This document shows, piece by piece, positions 7,060-11,360 of a stretch of DNA of 11,360 nt; the first letter of the stretch is position 1; every line of letters starts with the position of its first letter. This stretch comes from Eudoraea sp. (lineage in GTDB: Bacteria > Bacteroidota > Bacteroidia > Flavobacteriales > Flavobacteriaceae). The position numbers and the translations under genes were made by a program. The stretch is taken from positions 1-11,360 of the forward strand of contig JABDRK010000215.1 of the NCBI GenBank assembly GCA_013041785.1, given 5' to 3'. The notes below the pieces were generated by a model. That model searched no databases. It had not been told where the DNA came from and saw nothing but the letters and a program-made list of their open reading frames with translations.

Positions 7060-7970
7060 AAACACCCTTAAGAATCGGTACGCGCGACAGCGAACTGGCG
7101 TTGTGGCAGGCTTCGGCTGTGAAGGAAGGCCTGGATAACCTTGGTATTGCTGCCGAACTTATTCCCACAAAATCCATTGGGGATATAGTTCTGGACAAGC
7201 CCTTGTATGAATTAGGCGTAACCGGAATATTTACAAAAGCACTCGATGTGGCTCTCTTAAAAGGTGAGATAGACCTTGCCGTTCATTCCATGAAAGATAT
7301 GCCTACCCAGCTTCCAGAAGGTTTACGCATATGCGCTGTTTTAGAACGGGGGAATCCACATGACGTTTTGATCCACAAGGGACTTAATTTCCTGAATGAG
7401 GAAGGCATTATTGCCACAGGAAGCCTGAGGCGACAAGCCCAATGGCTTCACCGCTATCCCAATCATGAGATTACCGATCTCAGGGGCAATGTTCAAACCC
7501 GACTGAAGAAACTGGAAGATAATGCCTGGAACGGCGCCTTGTTCGCAGCTGCAGGCCTGGAGCGTCTGTCTCTTAATTTGCCCGATAAAACGCTGCTAAA
7601 ATGGATGATCCCGGCCCCGGCACAAGGTGCAATTGCTGTATTGGTTTCAGACAATAAACCACAAATTCAATCCGCAGTAAAGCAACTTAACCACCATGAA
7701 TCTGATATCTGTACCCGGGTGGAACGAGATTTCCTACGCACCCTGGAAGGCGGGTGTTCTGCGCCCATAGGAGCCTTAGCCCGGGTAACAGGAAATGAGC
7801 TGCTTTTTCAGGGAATACTATTAACCCCGGATGGTCAAAAGCGGATCTATATGTCCAAAAAAGGGAAGATATCTGAATCAGAGACCCTGGGAAAACGCTA
7901 CGCCCAGGAGGTCCTGGAAGGTGGAGGCGATGAGATTATGCGTGAAATCAAAGCGCGTTTGGGGGAGTGA
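7056..7970 (+). CDS. hemC: Porphobilinogen deaminase (hydroxymethylbilane synthase)
   Basis: HemC joins four porphobilinogen units into the linear tetrapyrrole hydroxymethylbilane, in the cytoplasm. The 304-aa product shows the signatures in order: RIGTRDSELALWQA (6-19), HSMKD (77-81) with the catalytic Asp81, TGSLRRQAQ (121-129) and DLRGNVQTRL (141-150) with substrate-contacting arginines, PAPAQGAIAV (187-195), and RTLEGGCSAPIGA (228-240). Cys234 should carry the dipyrromethane cofactor. Length is normal and all expected residues are present. The start codon lies inside the last codons of hemA (ATGA), pointing to re-initiation by the same ribosomes. The gene ends with a 1-base overlap into hemD. 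Confidence 0.97.
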   Translation: MKTPLRIGTRDSELALWQASAVKEGLDNLGIAAELIPTKSIGDIVLDKPLYELGVTGIFTKALDVALLKGEIDLAVHSMKDMPTQLPEGLRICAVLERGNPHDVLIHKGLNFLNEEGIIATGSLRRQAQWLHRYPNHEITDLRGNVQTRLKKLEDNAWNGALFAAAGLERLSLNLPDKTLLKWMIPAPAQGAIAVLVSDNKPQIQSAVKQLNHHESDICTRVERDFLRTLEGGCSAPIGALARVTGNELLFQGILLTPDGQKRIYMSKKGKISESETLGKRYAQEVLEGGGDEIMREIKARLGE

Positions 7971-8638
7971 TGAGGATCTTATCAACCAAAATACTCACGG
8001 AATCCCAAAAAGCCTTGTTGAGACCACTGGACATCGCCCTAACAGAGTACCAGGCAATTTCAGTGTCCTACCTTGCTTTTGAACCTGCCAGGAAATTTGA
8101 TTATTACCTGATAACAAGTCAAAATGCTGTGAGGAGTCTTCTGGCACATATTAAGGGTTGCAATGATCCGGAGTTCTTATTGAGCAAAAATGCCTTTTGT
8201 GTGGGTAAAAAGACAGCGGCTTTGCTGGAACATATCGGAGTGCAGGTAGCGCATTTTGAGGAAAACGCAGCGGATTTAGGCCATTATTTGGCAAAACATC
8301 ATTTCCGAAGTTCATTTTTATTTTTGTGTGGAGACATGAGAAGGGAAGAATTGCCTGAAATCCTGAATGACCATGGGATTTCGTACCGGGAAATGCATGT
8401 GTACGAAACCGCTTTGAATGCAGTTTCTTTCGAAACGGATTACGACGGATATCTCTTTTTCAGCCCCAGCGCTGTAAAAAGTTATCAAATGAAGAATCCG
8501 ATTAATTCGGGAATGGCCTACTGCATAGGTCCCACTACCGCAGCAGCTGCGAAGAACGCCGGGATGTCAGTGCGGGTTGCTGATTCTCCTACAGTAGAAG
8601 CCGTACTCAAAATGCTTGTCCAAACAATTAAAAATTAA
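7970..8638 (+). CDS. hemD: Uroporphyrinogen-III synthase
   Basis: HemD closes hydroxymethylbilane into uroporphyrinogen III while inverting ring D. The family is poorly conserved, so the call rests partly on its place between hemC and hemE, but recognisable elements are present. These are YYLITSQNAVRSL (45-57), AFCVGKKTAALLEHIG (75-90), FLFLCGDMRREELPE (116-130), YLFFSPSAVKSY (161-172) and YCIGPTTAAAAKNAG (184-198), in the usual two-lobed order. Length (222 aa) is close to the family norm of about 240-250. Two starts are possible: GTG at 7967 or ATG at 7970. The ATG is preferred because it is the commoner codon and forms a TGATG junction with the hemC stop. Confidence 0.9.
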   Translation: MRILSTKILTESQKALLRPLDIALTEYQAISVSYLAFEPARKFDYYLITSQNAVRSLLAHIKGCNDPEFLLSKNAFCVGKKTAALLEHIGVQVAHFEENAADLGHYLAKHHFRSSFLFLCGDMRREELPEILNDHGISYREMHVYETALNAVSFETDYDGYLFFSPSAVKSYQMKNPINSGMAYCIGPTTAAAAKNAGMSVRVADSPTVEAVLKMLVQTIKN

Positions 8639-8641
8639 CCT

Positions 8642-9676
8642 ATGCGTACTACTTTAAAAAATGATCTATTCCTACGGGCCCTTAAAGGAGAGTCTGTACC
8701 CAGGCCTCCGGTATGGATGATGCGCCAGGCCGGGCGGTACCTGCCTGAGTTTATGGAGATTAGGGAAAAATATGATTTTTTCACCCGTTGCCGAACTCCT
8801 GAGCTTGCATCTGAAATTACCATACAGCCCATTCGGCGTTACGGAATGGACGCCGCTATTTTGTTTAGTGATATCCTGGTAGTACCACAGGCCATGAATA
8901 TTGAAGTGCAGATGAAACCCGGTTTCGGACCCTACCTGCCTAATCCCATCCGAAAGGGGGAAGATCTGGAAAAGGTCATTGTTCCGGATGTGGATACCTC
9001 ACTGGGCTATGTGATGCAGGCCATAAGCATGACCAAAGAAAAATTGCAGGATGAAATACCCTTGATCGGATTTGCCGGGGCTCCATGGACCCTGCTTTGC
9101 TATTGTGTGGAAGGACAGGGATCCAAGACATTTGATAAGGCCAAAGGTTTTTGCTTTTCACAACCAGAGGCAGCTCATGCGCTTTTACAAAAAATAACAG
9201 ATACCACCATTGCTTACCTCAAAGCCAAAGTAGCGGCTGGAGTAAATGCGGTACAATTGTTCGATTCCTGGGGCGGACTGCTTTCCCGCCAGGACTATCT
9301 GGAATTTTCCTGGCCCTACCAGCAGCAAATTATTACCGCATTGAAAGACCTGGCCCCGGTAATCGTTTTTGCAAAAGGATGCTGGTTTGCATTAGAAGAT
9401 ATGGCAGATTCAGGGGCATCGGCCCTGGGAGTTGACTGGACCTGTTCTCCTGAGAATGCGCGAAAATGGACAGGAGAGAAGATTACCTTACAGGGGAATT
9501 TTGATCCCGCCAGGTTGCTTTCCCCGCCTGAGGAAATAAAAAAGCGAGTGACTGAAATGATACGGGCTTTTGGAAAGGACCGGTATATCGCAAATCTGGG
9601 TCATGGTATTTTGCCAAATATCCCGCTGGATCATGCAAAGGCCTTTATTGACGCCGTAAAAGAATATAAAGAATAA
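8642..9676 (+). CDS. hemE: Uroporphyrinogen decarboxylase
   Basis: HemE removes the four acetate carboxyl groups of uroporphyrinogen III to give coproporphyrinogen III, in the cytoplasm and without a cofactor. The 344-aa sequence has [17 protein letters not shown] (21-37) with Arg28 and Arg32, the catalytic Asp77 in [24 protein letters not shown] (143-158) with Tyr154, FDSWGG (207-212) with Ser209, and GHGILPN (320-326) with His321. All key active-site residues of the family are present and the length is normal. The ATG follows the hemD stop after 3 bases, in AT-rich sequence with no Shine-Dalgarno motif. The next gene's ATG directly abuts the hemE TAA. Confidence 0.97.
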   Translation: MRTTLKNDLFLRALKGESVPRPPVWMMRQAGRYLPEFMEIREKYDFFTRCRTPELASEITIQPIRRYGMDAAILFSDILVVPQAMNIEVQMKPGFGPYLPNPIRKGEDLEKVIVPDVDTSLGYVMQAISMTKEKLQDEIPLIGFAGAPWTLLCYCVEGQGSKTFDKAKGFCFSQPEAAHALLQKITDTTIAYLKAKVAAGVNAVQLFDSWGGLLSRQDYLEFSWPYQQQIITALKDLAPVIVFAKGCWFALEDMADSGASALGVDWTCSPENARKWTGEKITLQGNFDPARLLSPPEEIKKRVTEMIRAFGKDRYIANLGHGILPNIPLDHAKAFIDAVKEYKE

Positions 9677-10180
9677 ATGAACCTGTGGAGGCAGCTAAAG
9701 TCCCTGGATATTTCAGCTTTGTGGGCCTTATTAAAACTATGCCTGCGTCATCCTTTTAGGGTAATTCCAACCATAAGGGCTACCCGGGAGTGTGTAAGCG
9801 TTTGTGATCAGCATTTTGGGAAAACGCACCATCGCAACAGCCCGGCCAACGCATTTCGTCATGCCCTATGGAACTACTATATCGCCAGGGAATGCAATAT
9901 GAGGGATGCAGGACATAGCAAAATACTGGAATGGACGAAAAAGATCACGGATTGGCACGAAGTCTTTTCTAAAAATGATTTCCTGGCCCGGGAAATGGAC
10001 TTGCATAACAACCGTCTTGGCCGGCTGCTTTTTGGGCAGGATCCAAATATGGAAACTGAAGAGATCATCACCCTATTGAAATCAAAATTGACGACTTCAA
10101 TTAAAATATCGACGCCTGAAGATATACAAACTGTGGACAAACTTATGTTTGTACATCTCATAGACCCGAAAATCCAATGA
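9677..10180 (+). CDS. Uncharacterised 167-aa protein within the heme operon (DUF6973-like)
   Basis: I do not know a function for this protein. The start abuts the hemE stop with no base between them, and its TGA overlaps the hemF ATG by 4 bases, so its translation is tied to both heme enzymes. The N-terminal 35 residues are hydrophobic/basic (ISALWALLKLCLRHPFRVI) with no clean signal peptide or full membrane span, so membrane-surface contact is possible. The core has a spaced set of polar residues that looks like a catalytic or metal site: NAFRHALWN (58-66), TDWHE (91-95) and MDLHNNRLG (107-115). From memory this resembles the domain listed as DUF6973, which is also seen in polymorphic-toxin-like proteins, but I could not check it. 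Cys39, Cys43, His46, His51 and His52 add possible metal or heme ligands. A helper role in porphyrin handling would be inference from position only. Confidence 0.8.
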   Translation: MNLWRQLKSLDISALWALLKLCLRHPFRVIPTIRATRECVSVCDQHFGKTHHRNSPANAFRHALWNYYIARECNMRDAGHSKILEWTKKITDWHEVFSKNDFLAREMDLHNNRLGRLLFGQDPNMETEEIITLLKSKLTTSIKISTPEDIQTVDKLMFVHLIDPKIQ

Positions 10181-11079
10181 AAGAACAATTTTATACCTAC
10201 ATACAGGAATTACAGGATCGGATCACCAGCAAACTGCAGGAAATTGACGGGGTTGCCGAATTCCGGGAAGACCTCTGGGAACGTCCTGAAGGCGGAGGAG
10301 GGCGTACCCGAGTGATAGAGAATGGAAAGGTATTTGAAAAAGGCGGCGTAAATATCTCTGCAGTACATGGCCCGCTTCCCAAAAGCATGCAGGCATACTT
10401 TGGGGTGGGGGAAGTAGATTTTTTTGCCTGTGGCCTGAGCCTTGTGCTGCATCCGGTGAACCCTATGGTCCCTACAGTCCATGCCAATTGGCGTTATTTC
10501 GAAATGTACGATAAAGAAGGATCCATTGTGGATCAGTGGTTTGGCGGGGGGCAGGACCTAACGCCTTATTACCTCTTTGAGAAAGACGCCCGTCATTTTC
10601 ACCAGGTTTGCAAGGCGGCCTGTGACCGTCATGATCCGGAATTTTATGGGGAATACAAGGCCCGTTGTGATGGGTACTTCTGGAATACCCACAGGAATGA
10701 AGCCCGGGGAGTGGGCGGCCTCTTCTTTGATTATCTCCGTAAAATAGAAGGCAGGAATATGCAGGACTGGTACGATTTTGTAACCGATGTGGGAAACAGC
10801 TTTTTGGATGCCTATGTCCCTATTGTCCTGGAACGAAAAGATCTTAAGTACAGCAGGGAAGAACGGGATTGGCAGGAAATACGGCGTGGACGCTATGTGG
10901 AATTCAATCTGGTGCACGATAAGGGCACTTTATTTGGCTTGAGAACCAATGGTCGTATTGAAAGCATCCTGATGAGCCTTCCGCCCAAGGTACAATGGAG
11001 ATACGATTATCATCCCAAGCCGGGAAGCCGGGAAGAAGCCCTGCTAAATGTCCTGAAAAAACCCGTTGAATGGGTATAA
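10177..11079 (+). CDS. hemF: Oxygen-dependent coproporphyrinogen-III oxidase
   Basis: HemF decarboxylates the propionates of rings A and B of coproporphyrinogen III to vinyl groups, giving protoporphyrinogen IX and using O2 without a metal or cofactor. The 300-aa product is of normal length. Family signatures run in order: ERPEGGGGRTRVIENG (35-50), VNISAVHG (58-65), LHPVNPMVPTVHANWRYFE (91-109), DQWFGGGQDLTPYY (119-132), NTHRNEARGVGGLFFDY (170-186) and RRGRYVEFNLVHDKGTLFGL (236-255). The conserved histidines fall at 92, 102, 142 and 172. Presence of HemF implies an organism that makes heme under oxygen. An oxygen-independent HemN is not seen here but may lie elsewhere. Its ATG overlaps the stop of the preceding unknown gene. 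No convincing terminator follows the stop; ACCC/GGGT within the last codons is too short and lacks a T-run. Confidence 0.97.
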   Translation: MKEQFYTYIQELQDRITSKLQEIDGVAEFREDLWERPEGGGGRTRVIENGKVFEKGGVNISAVHGPLPKSMQAYFGVGEVDFFACGLSLVLHPVNPMVPTVHANWRYFEMYDKEGSIVDQWFGGGQDLTPYYLFEKDARHFHQVCKAACDRHDPEFYGEYKARCDGYFWNTHRNEARGVGGLFFDYLRKIEGRNMQDWYDFVTDVGNSFLDAYVPIVLERKDLKYSREERDWQEIRRGRYVEFNLVHDKGTLFGLRTNGRIESILMSLPPKVQWRYDYHPKPGSREEALLNVLKKPVEWV

Positions 11080-11084
11080 ACTAG

Positions 11085-11092
11085 TAGCTTTG
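11085..11092 (+). promoter_or_regulatory. Candidate -7 promoter element for the PhzF-family gene
   Basis: TAGCTTTG matches TAnnTTTG exactly in the 27-base gap after hemF and lies 14 bases before the next ATG. A TTG at 11066-11068 is a possible -33 box at 16 bases, slightly shorter than the usual 17-23. It suggests the PhzF-family gene can be transcribed separately from the heme operon, although read-through is not excluded. Confidence 0.42.
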
Positions 11093-11106
11093 TATAAAGC
11101 CCGATC

Positions 11107-11360
11107 ATGCATAGCCAGAAGATATATCAAGTGGATGCTTTTGCCGATAGTATTTTTGCCGGCAACCCCGCTGCAGTGTGTGTTTTGGATCAGTGGTTGC
11201 CGGAGGAAACCATGCAGGCCATAGCTATGGAAAACAACCTGGCAGAGACGGCTTTCCTTGTAAAGGAATCCCCCGGATATCATATCCGATGGTTTACCCC
11301 GGAAATCGAAGTAGCCCTGTGCGGACATGCTACCCTGGCAGCTGCCTTTGTGTTGTTTGA
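11107..11360 (+). CDS. PhzF family protein (isomerase/epimerase fold), 3' end outside window
   Basis: The frame starts at ATG 11107 and is open to the right edge, giving the first 84 residues. [19 protein letters not shown] (7-25), [12 protein letters not shown] (41-52), [21 protein letters not shown] (60-80) are hallmarks of the PhzF/YddE family, which has a diaminopimelate-epimerase-like fold. Glu47 matches the catalytic glutamate of PhzF (Glu45), and His74 lies in the conserved CGHAT. The true PhzF isomerises trans-2,3-dihydro-3-hydroxyanthranilate in phenazine synthesis, but most chromosomal homologues outside phenazine clusters have unknown substrates. Nothing in this window suggests phenazine production. 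It follows hemF by 27 bases with a candidate promoter of its own. The C-terminal lobe, with the second half of the active site, cannot be judged. Confidence 0.9.
   Translation, partial: MHSQKIYQVDAFADSIFAGNPAAVCVLDQWLPEETMQAIAMENNLAETAFLVKESPGYHIRWFTPEIEVALCGHATLAAAFVLF

Larger units (their letters stand above)
5803..11079 (+). other. Heme (tetrapyrrole) biosynthesis operon hemA-hemC-hemD-hemE-unknown-hemF
   Basis: Six genes run in one direction with almost no space between them. hemA/hemC overlap by 4 bases (ATGA at 7056-7059) and hemC/hemD by 1 base (TGATG at 7968-7972). hemD/hemE are 3 bases apart, hemE and the unknown gene abut exactly at 9676/9677, and the unknown gene and hemF overlap by 4 bases (ATGA at 10177-10180). 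There is no room for internal terminators, so co-transcription and translational coupling are expected. hemB and hemL, which complete the route to uroporphyrinogen, are not in the window, nor are the last two steps to heme. Confidence 0.9.

Noticed and set aside
7967..7969. GTG as the hemD start.
   Set aside because: The ATG at 7970 directly follows, is the commoner codon, and forms the usual TGATG coupling junction with the hemC stop.
11060..11080. Possible hemF terminator, ACCC...GGGT near the stop codon.
   Set aside because: The stem is 4 bp, lies within the last codons and has no T-run after it.

Overview
The window looks like a chromosomal segment of a marine-type flavobacterium (Bacteroidota, Flavobacteriia), most likely a Flavobacteriaceae member of moderate GC. 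This rests on three things. The protein families are typical of that group: a long TraB/GumN protein, a DUF1460 protein with an 'ANAQ' type signal-peptide end, and the HemA variant with 'SQILGDFEI'. Shine-Dalgarno sequences are largely missing. Exact copies of the Bacteroidota -7 promoter element TAnnTTTG sit directly upstream of several genes. The genus cannot be named from the sequence alone.

Left part (1-4225, + strand): a very long TraB/GumN-family protein, cut off at its 5' end by the window edge, is followed 17 bases later by a secreted DUF1460 cysteine-hydrolase-like protein (NlpC/P60-like fold, candidate cell-wall amidase). Middle part (4266-5598, - strand): a small VOC-fold protein lies downstream of a PchR-like AraC-family regulator. 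The regulator is divergent from the heme operon. The 204-base divergent spacer (5599-5802) holds a perfect 10-bp-arm inverted repeat, an 18-bp direct repeat offset by exactly 21 bp, and one candidate -7 element for each direction.

Right part (5803-11079, + strand): a tight tetrapyrrole operon hemA-hemC-hemD-hemE-(167-aa unknown)-hemF. Every junction is an overlap or a gap of at most 3 bases, so the whole unit is probably co-transcribed and translationally coupled. The encoded steps run from glutamyl-tRNA to glutamate-1-semialdehyde (HemA), porphobilinogen to hydroxymethylbilane (HemC), uroporphyrinogen III (HemD), coproporphyrinogen III (HemE) and protoporphyrinogen IX by the oxygen-dependent route (HemF). 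HemL, HemB, protoporphyrinogen oxidase and ferrochelatase are not in the window. A PhzF-family gene with its own candidate promoter begins after hemF and runs off the right edge.

Most of the window is ordinary housekeeping sequence. The points most worth a second look are the uncharacterised 167-aa protein built into the heme operon with strictly coupled translation, and the AraC/hemA divergent control region. No RNA genes, CRISPR arrays, insertion sequences or phage genes were seen.
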